From assembly GCA_023935145.1 (NCBI GenBank), contig CM043702.1, forward strand, positions 102,023,088-102,087,087: a stretch of 64,000 nt of DNA, read 5' to 3'. Under the pieces are notes generated by a model, which was given only the letters and a program-made list of their open reading frames with translations, had not been told where the DNA came from and did no database searches. This document shows positions 55,178 to 64,000 of the stretch, piece by piece. The first letter of the stretch is position 1, and every line of letters starts with the position of its first letter. Origin of the DNA: Bretschneidera sinensis. Taxonomy: Eukaryota > Streptophyta > Magnoliopsida > Brassicales > Akaniaceae. Position numbers and translations under genes: made by a program.

Positions 55178-55640
55178 ATCACTACCAAAGATCCCTTGGC
55201 CACCTTGATCTTTTCTCCCTCTACTTTGTATGTATACCCCATGGAATCCAGCTGCCCCAATGAGATCAAATTTCTCTTCAAATCTGGAAGATACCTCATA
55301 TTTCGCAGCAGCCTTATGACTCCATCAAACATCCTCAATTGGATGTCTCTAATCCCCCTCACTTGGCAATAATTGTCATTCCCCAATAAGACCCTTCCAT
55401 CATTGATCTCCTTGAAATTCTTGAACCATTCCTTGTGAGGGCACATGTGATAAGTGCACCCAGAATCAAGAATCCACTTTTCATTGCCTTGCCTCCTGCT
55501 CACATTTGAGTACACAACAAGCGCATCATCTTGCTGTTCTCCCTTGGCAACTGAAGCCTCTTCGTTGTTGGTGTGGCTTCTTCTCTCATCCCACATCCTC
55601 TTCTTGCAATCTTTCTTGAAATGGCCCTCTTTGTTGCAGT
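55178..55640 (-). pseudogene. G protease region
   Basis: Minus strand; resumes G after H. From the right it has KKRMWDERRSHTNNEEASVAKGEQQDDALVV, then KWILDSGCTYHMCPHKEWF with the intact D-S-G active site of Copia proteases near 55475. VRGIRDIQLRMFDG and YLPDLKRNLISLGQLDSMGY follow. The frame is open from 55596 to the insertion point. The protease would process the polyprotein. A and D have lost or changed the catalytic residues, so G has the only intact Copia protease motif in the window. Confidence 0.88.
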
Positions 55641-56362
55641 AGAAACATCTCTTTTCTCCTCCAAGTCTTGTTCGGAATGAGATCTCCCATGGTTCTGCCT
55701 TCTACCTCATGATTTCTCCCGGTAGTTACCATGAGTGCTACTGCCATTCCGAGTTGCTGGCCTTCCTCTTACGAACAGCCATCTCCACTTGATGTCTCCT
55801 TCATCTTGCCTTTGAAGTCATGTGCCCTTATGGCCTTGATCACAATCTCCTTTGTTAAAGTATTCTTTCCATACTCAATAGCATTAATCAAATTATTAAA
55901 GCAATCAGGAAGAGAATTTAACAAAATAACAGCCAATTGTTCATCCGAAAATGTAAAGCTACAGCTATTCAAATCTTGAACTAGCTTATTAAATACATCA
56001 AGATTATCTTGCAACTCTTTACTATGAACCATTTTAAAAGAAAAGATTCTTTTAAGAAGATAAATTTTGTTAGGGAGAGTTTTGGTTATAAACAACTCAT
56101 CTAGTTTCTTCCATATGACAGCCGGATCTTCCGAGTCTCTGCACTCCCTTGTGACACTATCTGACATGTACAAGAAAATAGTGTTGTAAGCCATCTTCTT
56201 CATCTCAATTCGCTGGTCCTCTGTGACACTTGTTGGAAAAGCATCATCTTCTCCAATAGCTAAGTCCACTTTCTGTTGCATTAGAATTGCCTTGATCTTC
56301 CGCTTCCAAAGGGCAAAGTCTCTCTTTCCATCAAACTTCTCAACACATAAATTTGAAGCCAT
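55600..56362 (-). pseudogene. G gag
   Basis: ATG 56360-56362 gives MASNLCVEKFDGKRDFALWKRK. The UBN2-type capsid-like region is open to about 55770 (LDVFNKLVQDLNSCSFTFSDEQLAVILLNSLPDCFNNL). A frame change near 55770 then leads to the basic linker and the zinc knuckle CFYCNKEGHFKKDC (about 55610-55655), which keeps all four metal ligands. A single shift is the main defect, so this is a lightly damaged gag. It would form particles for itself and possibly for D. Confidence 0.88.
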
Positions 56363-56577
56363 CTTTGCGGACAAGATCCCAGATTTATGCAATATCCACA
56401 AATGCTTTCTTCAACCTCAAGAACATGATCGAAGATGGATCTTAACACCATTCTTGAATCACCCTCAAGAACACGATCTGATCTTGATCTTTACTCCATT
56501 CTTGAATCACCCAAGAAGTTGATCTTTGATTCTTGGAGTCTTGACTTCATAACCTTCTTGTTCTTGCTCTGATACCA
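56363..56577 (-). other. G leader and primer-binding site
   Basis: The primer site TGGTATCAGAGC (minus strand) at 56566-56577 is perfect. The leader holds two units of the TCAAGAA/TTCTTGA repeat (about 56435-56515), against four in D. Confidence 0.85.
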
Positions 56578-56578
56578 T

Positions 56579-57549
56579 TGTTGGAAATCACCTTGACAAG
56601 AGGCCCAAGTGGTGATCTTCCAAACACCCAAGTCTAGAATGACTTGTAGAAAGAAATATAGCAATCGAAAGCAAGAAAGAAAATAAGACAAGCGATTTGT
56701 TATCGAGGTTCGGCAATAGTCTACGTCCCCGTGAGTTCCCCTGAACTCTCTGCACTAAATCAATGGTTCTTTACAATTACAGCAACCCTCTTCAAGAAGC
56801 TCAAGTTCTTGAAGAAACCAAGAAGAGAAGAAAGGAAGAAGATAAGAACTAACAATACTCTTTACAACCAGCCTCACTACAATGAGTCCCTCCTGTGTTT
56901 ATGTCTTTGCACTCTTACAAAATTCTCTCTTGTATGTCACTCTTTACAATTGATCTCAAATTATATCATAATGTTGTGTTATTATTATTTTGAGAATGAA
57001 GCTAGGTGACCCTTTATATAGTGCACCAACTTCTTGTCCAATCTTGAGAGTCAATCTCCACCCTTAGATCTTGATGACCACTTAACCATGGCCCTCCATC
57101 AATCCTAAGTGGTGTTGTGCATTTTACCTTGCATTCATGCACCTAAGAGGAGGTTTAAACAAGCTGTTCATGTGTGCATCAATTTGCCTAGCGCCTAGGC
57201 GCTGAACAGGGGGTGGTGAGGCGCTAGGCAAAGCTCCTTTGCACCACATTCTGAGCGGTGCAGTGCTGGTGGAGGGGCGGTGCGATGTTGCCCTTCTCTA
57301 AGCTACTTCCTTGCTGGGCAGTGAGGCACTGGTGAAGGGGAGGTGAGGCGCACACTGATGTTGCCCTTCACATAGCAGTGCGCACTACGTTGCCTTGTTG
57401 ATTAGGGGTGTGCACACACACCCAAATGGATGCACACACATGTGTGCACTCCTTTAACATGCTGTATTTTAATCTTCCAACCTTGATTTAGACTTTAACC
57501 ATCTTTGAACCATGTTTAGACATGTTTAAACCTTAGAAAAATACCAACA
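56579..57549 (-). repeat. G 5' LTR
   Basis: A 971-bp LTR on the minus strand, TGTTGGTATTTTTCTAAGG at 57549 to TTCCAACA at 56579. A minus-strand TATA box CTATATAAAG is at 57012-57021, and AGCGCCTAGGCGCT at 57190-57203. Confidence 0.92.
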
Positions 57550-57576
57550 AAAATATACAATATTTGGCACTCATCA
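57550..57576 (-). repeat. C 5' LTR, first 27 bases
   Basis: TGATGAGTGCCAAATATTG (minus strand) is the start of C's 5' LTR, separated from the rest by G. The tcttt duplication follows directly. Confidence 0.9.
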
Positions 57577-58258
57577 TCTTTCTGCTTGACTTTTTCTAAC
57601 CAAGTTATTTTTTATGTAAGCTAGCATGCATGCCTATTTGCTCAACACCTCTCTTTAGTCCATGAGCAATACTATTGGACTTCAAAGGACTAAGGAAGAT
57701 CGTATGAGACGGTTAAACGAGGACAAAGAATAGTTGAATGCCCTCTCTAGCCGAGTCAACGATCTGGAGCTTGACAAGGAGAAACTATAAGCCCACTTGG
57801 CCTCAACAAACGCCAACTGTTTGTCTACCTGTGAGGAGGAAGAACACTTGAAGGCCGAGGTATCTAGGCTTTAAGAAGTTAGAAGCCAGCTTGGGTTTGA
57901 GATCGCCATACTTCATGGGATCGAGAGCTAGCTTGGAACCAAGGTGGCTCATCTTCAAGGCATAACGGAAGAACTGAGAGCCCAGTTGGTCTAAGTCGAG
58001 GCCTCTACTATGAAGAAGTATTGCAACTCTGAGGACTTCAGGACAGAGCTTCTGAGGAAGACCTCAAGGTATTACTTTGAGGGCTTCGATGCGGCAGTTG
58101 GTTCCAGGAAAAGGCCTAACCTAGACTGGGCTACTGTGGAAATCCTTGAGACCTCTAAGGGGCAGGTAAGAGGAGAGGCAGTTGAGGCAGCACAAGTGGC
58201 CAAGGTAACCAAGCAAGTCAAGGTGCGAGCTGAGAAGGCTGGGGATGATGAGTTGTAG
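57577..58258 (+). pseudogene. X antisense ORF, C-terminal coiled-coil part
   Basis: Plus strand, one frame through 58258, where a TAG ends it. It is a long coiled coil with heptad-like Leu/Glu/Lys spacing (LNALSSRVNDLELDKEKL, HLKAEVSRL, AHLQGITEELRAQLV). A compact segment MKKYCNSEDFRTELLRKTSRYYFEGFDAAV follows, then PNLDWATVEIL and a Lys/Ala/Val-rich end. Five in-frame stops (near 57731, 57788, 57872, 57930 and 57993) are all of the TAG/TAA type expected from CAG/CAA. It continues the frame cut by C at 21895. The coiled-coil C-terminus with a Y/F-x-E-G-F segment is typical of the plant gypsy-type transposon ORFs. Confidence 0.7.
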
Positions 58259-59869
58259 TCTTAGGATAGAACTTTAGCTTTTTTTTCCCTGTAGCTTTTG
58301 GCCTTGAAGCCCTTTGTGTGTAAATACTTCTTGTTTAAGGAAAATAATTCATTTTATGTTTCTTGCTTTTATAATTTCAGTACTTTTATTGAGTAGAGTT
58401 TGTAATAAATTTTTACAAGTGTTAAGACTTTGTATTTTGATCTTGATTCCTTTGCTTCGGCTAGGGTAGTAGTGATTGAATGAAGGCTTGTTCGAGTGGA
58501 GCTTCAGTCTCTCACTTTGAGTCATTAAGATTCTTATCTTAGGTGGACTGAGTGGGATTTTTACAAGAGTTTTACCTTGAGCGTATGAATTTGATATTTT
58601 GCTCAAGCTGAGAGTCTTTGCCTATGCCAACATGTCTTTGTGATGCTTGGTCTCCATACAGACTGAATTTGACTTAGTTGCTTCTTCCTTCACCCTACTT
58701 AGGTAAGTCCTAAGTATTTGGTGATGAGTGAGTTAAGTTTGAACATCTTCTGTTTTTCTTTCTTGGAAGGCTTCGTCGGCTACCGTAACTTTATCTTCCT
58801 GGATGAAGAGGGTTTCCAGGGAGCTCTTTAGGCAAGTGGTGTTTGAAGCTTGAGACTCAAAGACCATTGATGAGGGTCTTGATAGTTGTTCTTTGGTCGA
58901 GCTTTTTACCCTGGTTAGTGAGGTATCCCCAGGGTGGTTTATCAACTTGTTGAATGAAGTTGAGTAAACCCTGAGCTTGTCACTCTCGTTCCATGGATGC
59001 CAAAGAGAACCACAAGTTGCCTATACAAAACCTTAAAAGATTTTGATTATCTCTAAGGAGGAATACAAGGCCAAATCTGTACCATTTCCTTCAGAGCGTG
59101 GGGCAGAAGCTGGTACAGATTTACCTGTGAATGTCCATGAGTGAACATTGGTGAGTTGCTAATCTTCATATGCTCAATGGAACTCTCCTGTGTAGGGCTT
59201 TATCTCAAACATCTTAAAGCTGTTAAAACTCATTGTATGCTTGATACCTTGGGAGAGTGGATCCATTGGAGGCTTGATCTTACTCGAGATGTTTGAGCTG
59301 CTAGCCTTTAGAGCGAGGATGATGTGTTTGTCTTCAATCTCGACTTTTGAAGGATATTGAGCATCTCACAAATCCCTGTGCCTTATTGAAGGTCGAGAGA
59401 AGGTTTGAACTTGATCGAGAGTTGAGCTTAAGAGTTTGAGAGGTGCTGAATTTGGCTTTGGTCACAAACTTCCCAAATAAGCTTATGGTTATGCTCGTTT
59501 CAGGTCAAGGTGACTATTTCTTCTCGATCTTCCAAGATAGCTATTACGCTGGCCTTTTGGTAGTGAACTTGAGTAGGTTCATTCCAACCTGAGTCTGATG
59601 CCATCTCTATAATCATAAGGCTGAGTCGGACCCACTCACTATAAGCCACAAGATTTTGTTGATTCCCTTTGGTTTGGTGAGGGTTGTATCCATCATTGTG
59701 CCATCCTGAAGGTGCCACGTTGTCTATCTCCGCTCTATTGGGACTGAACGGAGAACCTCAAGGCTACAGTATTAGGAACCGTAGGATGAGATAGGTTACA
59801 ATGTTAGGAATCGTAGGGTAAGACAAGTTAGGAGCTTCTTTAAGTGGCATCATGAGATTAATTTTCCAA
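58259..59869 (-). other. X region between antisense ORF and primer site, no gag-pol
   Basis: About 1.6 kb where a Tat element would carry several kilobases of gag-pol. I see no RT, integrase or zinc-knuckle motif on either strand. A minus-strand open stretch at 59500-59718 (72 codons, no recognised motif) lies where a leader or gag start would be. Confidence 0.6.
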
Positions 59870-59887
59870 TTCCCACAAACAGTGTCA
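59870..59887 (-). other. X primer-binding site (tRNA-Arg type, decayed)
   Basis: Minus strand TGACACTGTTTGTGGGAA matches TGGCGCCGTCTGTGGGAA, the Ogre/Tat tRNA-Arg type, at 14 of 18 positions. All four differences are G-to-A or C-to-T. It lies three bases inside the LTR edge. Confidence 0.75.
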
Positions 59888-59890
59888 ATT

Positions 59891-60560
59891 TGTTGATTCC
59901 AAAAAGATGGTAAAGGGTAGCCCTATCTTCTTGACCTTCAACGTGGTGGAAGCAGTATCGATAAATGTGGATTTGCAGGAGATGAGAGCTTTGAGATGAC
60001 CTTGTTCCTGTGATCATGTTCTTTCAGCACACGTGCACCAACAAGGGAAGTCACCCGAAGCATTGTGCTCTGGGGAGGTCCCTTTGATGATTAAGTCAGT
60101 AAGGGTATTGAAATGATGTAAGGAAATAGTTTAGAGTGATATTGAGGCAAGAGAGTAAAAAAAAAAAGAGAGGGGAGAGAGAGATAATTGAGGAGGTTCT
60201 TTGTGCTCCCTTAGATATTTGCTCTCTATGTCTGGTTTTTCTCTTGGGTCTCCTCTCTCTTTTATATTTATCTTAGTCTTCTATGTTGGGAGGCTTGGAG
60301 CCTCTTCGTATAGGCAATGGAGATCTTTTTCTGGAGTTTCGAAGTGAGTTACAGTTGGGATATGACTCCATGAGTCTCAAGACTAGTGAGAAATGACCTC
60401 TGTCTACGAGTTCTTCCATCAAGGATGGAATCCTCATACTTTTAGGATGGTAAATCCATCATCACAATCAATGTAGGCTTGGTCTTTATGCTGCCCGAGG
60501 TAACCAATCATTATAACGCTTCACGTGTCCAGATTTTACTAGACCGGATAATTTTGGTCA
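59891..60560 (-). repeat. X 5' LTR (without Y)
   Basis: A 670-bp LTR, minus strand, TGACCAAAATTATCCGG at 60560 to GGAATCAACA at 59891. It is the uninterrupted partner of 15026-18353 and serves as the empty-site reference for Y. Confidence 0.85.
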
Positions 60561-62042
60561 TGATTACGCCCAAAGTATAACCCAGTTATTTGTAGTACAG
60601 CTTTGGGGTGTCGATTCCACAGGGAAATAAGTTAATTACAAAAGAATGTGTAAACTTGAACACAAACGATAAAAGATTGATTGAAAGAATCTGAATTGTT
60701 TAGTTTATGAAAATTGTGTGAATGATTGAATAATAAAAGAAAGAAACGACAAGGTTCCAGAAATCATCCCTAGGTTCGTTGCTCTAATCATAACTTGATT
60801 CAGTTGTTTTTATCTTGATTGCAAGTTTCACATCCCAAACAGGCAATCGGCAAATATTCAATTAAAGTGCATTTATAAAACCTAATGTAATTGTTATGAA
60901 ATCTTCTTTACTTTCTAGCACACATGACCTAACTTATAAATTATCAAGAGACGACGATATATCTAAACAACAATACCGCAGCAATGGAAAAATCTATAAA
61001 ATAGATCTACCGGACTCAATCACACCCAAACAGGTACACATAAGAAAAGCATGACTGAACTTATATGGAAAATAAGCATGCAATCACCGGAGTAATAATA
61101 AATCTACTAATTAAATTAAGAATAAAACATAACAATGTTTAACGAAAATAATACCAAACTACAACCGAATCAAATAAAGAAAAATAAGAACAACTACACC
61201 TAGGGATTCATCCCTTTACCTTGCTTGGAGACTAGCCAGCCATGGGGCTCATGCTTCCTTGAGTTGCCTCCGGCCTCTCAACGATCATCCTCAGCTTTCC
61301 CTCCAAATTTGTGCTTTCGGATTGCTCCTAAAGGCCCTCTGGATTGCTCCTAAAGGCTCTCTCGAGTCATTCTCTGATGATTTCAGATGAGCTTTGATTG
61401 ATGCTAAAGCTAAAGTGGAGTGGGTCTTATATAGGCAAATACCAAGAGTGCAATGTGTTTCCCATCCGATGTGGGATATGGGATATAGAAATGTGTTTTC
61501 CAACCGATGTGGGATGTGGGATTTAAGCCCAAAATCGCACTGAAATCCCGCACAGCCCGCGCAGCCTGACCTTTGTCTACTAAAACTTTCATAACTTTCT
61601 CTAGAAAAATCCTTTTGATGAACCGTAATATTCTTCAGAAAATAGACTTCCGAATCTTTCTAAGCATATATGGCTCATCTCCTGGTTTTTCTTGTATCAA
61701 TACAGTTTAATTTTCAAAGATTATTGATCTGTACGGCAATTCTCGCAATTTAGTGAAACTCCTTTCCAATGCGGGCAGCAGCTGTTGCTCTTTTAAGCCC
61801 TCCATCTTGTCCTTCCGGAAGTATTCCTTCACTCAAGTATGCCTCGAGTCTTTGTGCTTCAAGCAATAATAACTTTTCCTCCTCTTTTGAGCTTAAAGTA
61901 CCTGAAAATGCACCGAAGTAGATCAATGATCCAAGAATGATACTTTAGAGTTGTTAACGTATAAAAGTGCAATTAAAACCTAGATCAACTCTAAAATGCT
62001 AACAATTAAATACCGTTAAGATGCATTTTATGACTCTTATCA
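60561..62042 (-). repeat. E 3' LTR (chimeric)
   Basis: A 1482-bp LTR, minus strand, TGATAAGAGTCATAAAATGC at 62042 to GGGCGTAATCA at 60561. The outer parts align with F's LTR. Positions of about 61430-61780 match the ATATATGGCTCATCTCC module of C's LTR; F has the Copia module there. Confidence 0.88.
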
Positions 62043-63745
62043 CAACCCCCAACTAGCTTATTGCTAGTCCCTAGCAATTCAAGCGAAAATAAGAGATGAA
62101 TTCTATGGTAGGAGTTAAAAACAAAGTAAAGCAATGCTAGCATTGAACCAAGAGTAATTCACTTTTTGTCTCAAAAATTGCACATAACATACGGCATATA
62201 GAATCATTAAATTTCACCTAAGTCCAAAGGTAATCCAAACATCAATCTTAAAATCGTTATTGACTCTTAACATCCATCTTACCACAAACCATTAATCCAA
62301 ACACCCAGATGATTTTATGCATAAGATTCATGAATACAAGTTTTGGCCTCTAAAAACATAATAAATTGCGTGACATCAATCATAAAAGCAAGCATCATAG
62401 GCTCACTTTTCAAATCACTCTCCACTATTGTAGAAAAATCACATTATATTGGATCAAAAGGTCTTTACTAAGCTTGTAACGTTAGGCTAAGGTAAAGGTT
62501 AAGAAAGAACGGGAAGGATTCAACAAGTAGAAGAACTTAATCTCTTAGTTTTGAACACAACTCTTTAAGCACTGAATAACCTTACTTCAACATCCAACTC
62601 TTTCAACATTTTTTTATAAGAGCATATCTCTCAATAAATCACCACTTTTTTTTTTCTTTTCTTCTTTCTTTGCCATAATTCACTTCTCTTTTTTTATTTT
62701 TTTTTTCTTTTCTTTTGTATTTTGGCATAAGACCATTCACCTCCTTTTTCATTTTTTTTTCTTTTCTTTTCCACAACCCCCAACTTATCTTCTTTAATAT
62801 ACCTGGGTTATGGTAGTAATATTTTTTTTTATATTTCCACCCTTACTCCTTTTAAGTGCTTCTCACAATATGTGTATAACTAAGTTCTTTTAAAAGAAAG
62901 GTAAGGATAAAATATTTTTAGGCTCATAAAGGTGAGTAAATGGTTTATCGAAAGAAACAAGGCTCAATTTTTCTTTTCAAGAAAAAGGCTCAAATAGGTA
63001 ACTAGTGATAAATATAGCAATGGTAGGTTTGAAAGGCTCAAACGGTCCAAAAATGGCCTATATCATATCCTAAGTAATATGCATTCTAGGAATTCGCCTC
63101 AAATGATTATCAGGTAAGTTCTAGAGCTTGTTGAGACCATAAAAGTATTCACAAAACAATCACACATAAAACTTTTCTAAATGCTTTAGACTAATCATAC
63201 AATCTTACCACAAACTAGAGTCTCTAACCAAATGAAGATTGATATTTAAATTAATTTCAAACCGAAACAAAATTTAACTCCTTCTAAATGCTATCTGCTA
63301 TCTCAATTAAGTTTGTATCATTGACATGTGAATTAACTCCAAGGCAACCACAAAGCATGCTTAAAACAAAAAGAGAGGGAAAATGACACCAAGCAGTTCA
63401 ATGGAAAAAGAAAAAAAAAATGTATGGAAACAAAGAATATGGAAACAAAGAGATGTGTTTCCTCCACCCCCAACTTAAAAATTGCATTGACCTCAATGTG
63501 AAAGAACGAGTAAAGGAAACTCCCCTTGTAGCCAAAGGTGCACAGAAGCTGAAAATTGTGCTCCACCATTTGAACTGCTTCGTATTTTTGTCCCTGAAAA
63601 AGAAATACGAAAGTAAAACTGGAAAACAGAAAGATAATAATAATAAACAATAAAAAATGAAATATAAAAAAACAAAAAAAATAAAAGGATACATTGTAGG
63701 CTGCCTCCCATGAGCGCTAAGTTTTACGTCTTCAGCCAGACGCTC
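62043..63745 (-). other. E polypurine tract and 3' UTR
   Basis: The purine tract (minus TAGTTGGGGGTTG) is at 62043-62055. The UTR is homologous to 40000-41590 of F, with T/C-rich runs at 62640-62765 and an extra GTTGGGGGTGGAGG-type motif at about 63459-63475. No gene is seen. Confidence 0.8.
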
Positions 63746-64000
63746 TTATTCCCTCCTTGAAAAACATAGGTTGAATGCATCTGCCACTGCTTCATTGCTA
63801 AATTCGGTGCTTCTATGCTTGGGAGGGGCCTCAAGGATGTTATCAGTAACATCTGCAAATTTTGGCTCGATATGTGCTCTGGTGAAGCCATGAGTGGGGG
63901 TGGACTCCAATGGATTAAGATGCTGGACCTTTTCCATGAATGAGTCCTTCGTGTATGCTTGGTGGCTTTCGTCCATATCCTCTGATTTCTTCGTTGTTGG
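63746..64000 (-). pseudogene. E coding remnant (H-like connector region)
   Basis: Minus-strand open stretch of at least 76 codons reaching the window edge: VQHLNPLESTPTHGF, then HIEPKFADVTDNILEAPPKHRS. This parallels H's DPLETTLTHCFKGSDVEPK and EDVTDDIIE segments. It ends (CFSRRE stop) directly before the 3' UTR, with no RT or integrase between. In full Athila elements this connector lies between gag and RT, so pol is missing in E. No catalytic motif is present. The function of the stretch is unknown. Confidence 0.65.

Larger units (their letters stand above)
46256..57549 (-). mobile_element. Element G: near-complete Ty1/Copia element
   Basis: Minus-strand Copia element with 5' LTR 56579-57549, perfect primer site, leader, gag, protease, integrase, RT, RNase H, purine tract and 3' LTR 46256-47253. 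H is inserted between protease and integrase (50168-55177). Subtracting H and one 5-bp duplication restores a single pol frame over that junction. I count only a few stops and one frame change, so G is the best-preserved Copia copy here. The flanks (gggtt on the left, aaaat on the right) do not show a duplication; with G removed they join without gain or loss when compared with C's other LTR. Confidence 0.93.
21896..57576 (-). mobile_element. Element C: internally deleted Athila-type element
   Basis: Minus-strand Gypsy element inserted in X's antisense ORF with a perfect duplication tcttt at 21891-21895 and 57577-57581. Its own sequence is 21896-24242, 29559-30801, 43075-46255 and 57550-57576, about 6.8 kb; the rest is D, F and G. 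The 5' LTR is 44659-46255 plus 57550-57576, and the 3' LTR is 21896-23554. It keeps the primer site, the gag N- and C-terminal parts with the zinc knuckle, a stub of RT and the 3' UTR. The capsid core, protease, most of RT, RNase H and integrase are gone. It is related to B in LTR ends and gag. Confidence 0.92.
15026..60560 (-). mobile_element. Element X: gutted Tat-lineage Ty3/Gypsy element, host of the nest
   Basis: Two homologous LTRs face the minus strand: 5' LTR 59891-60560 and 3' LTR 15026-18353, the latter with Y inserted. Next to the 5' LTR is a decayed tRNA-Arg-type primer site (59870-59887), and next to the 3' LTR a purine-rich tract. Between them remain only a gene-poor 1.6 kb, an ORF antisense to the element (20285-21895 joined to 57577-58258) and a 3' UTR tandem array. 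An antisense ORF downstream of pol, and 3' UTR tandem repeats, are known for Tat elements such as Grande, RIRE2 and PIGY. Gag-pol is absent, so X was either non-autonomous or lost it by deletion. Confidence 0.75.
60561..64000 (-). mobile_element. Element E: 3' part of an Athila-type element
   Basis: Minus-strand element with its 3' LTR at 60561-62042 and interior running off the right end. LTR ends, purine tract and 3' UTR match F, but the middle of the LTR matches C. The inner coding scrap (63746-64000) resembles H's connector region and not an integrase end, so E is probably also a deleted, non-autonomous form. It begins at the base after X's LTR. A duplication cannot be tested within the window. 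Confidence 0.85.

Noticed and set aside
59500..59718. Gag start of X
   Set aside because: The 72-codon minus-strand stretch is near the primer site, but no capsid or zinc-knuckle motif is present, so I kept it only as part of the gene-poor region.

Overview
This window is plant nuclear DNA, most likely from a eudicot with a repeat-rich genome, made almost entirely of nested LTR retrotransposons. I found no host gene, tRNA, rRNA or CRISPR array. The evidence is Ty3/Gypsy elements of the Athila type (primer-binding sites matching plant tRNA-Asp, no chromodomain, long 3' UTRs), Ty1/Copia elements of a Tork/Tnt1-like type (initiator-Met primer site TGGTATCAGAGC), and a Tat-lineage element (tRNA-Arg-type primer site plus an antisense ORF). 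All coordinates were read by eye. LTR edges come from comparing the paired LTRs, and domain limits are approximate.

Layout. (1) 1-12466: Copia element A (minus strand; 3' part lies left of the window) split by Gypsy/Athila element B (plus strand, 1729-11293, TSD ccatt/ccgtt). (2) 12467-15025: old AT-rich sequence without a gene. (3) 15026-60560: Tat-like element X (minus strand), lacking gag-pol but keeping two LTRs, a primer site, a 3' UTR tandem array and a decayed antisense ORF. X holds Y, a probable solo LTR (15602-18277), and C, a deleted Athila element (21896-57576, perfect TSD tcttt). C holds Copia D (24243-29558), Athila F (30802-43069, perfect TSD ggtct) and Copia G (46256-57549). 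G holds H, a minimal Athila derivative (50168-55177, perfect TSD atcac). (4) 60561-64000: left end of another Athila-type element, E (minus strand), which abuts X's LTR exactly.

How the parts work. B and F carry full gag-protease-RT-RNase H-integrase sets, broken by stops and frameshifts; most of the stops are CAA/CAG changed to TAA/TAG. F also has a downstream sense ORF of the putative plant transposon protein type, broken by only two nonsense changes. C, H, E and X are non-autonomous derivatives that would need enzymes from relatives such as B or F. G is the best-preserved Copia polyprotein; D is heavily deleted and its 5' LTR lacks the TATA segment. No element here looks able to move on its own as read.

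The most unusual signals are arrays of the palindrome TGCGATCGATCGCA and variants in Athila LTRs, exchange of central LTR modules between families (including a Copia LTR piece inside both LTRs of F), in-frame deletions in C, and an alternating dimeric tandem repeat in the 3' UTR of X.
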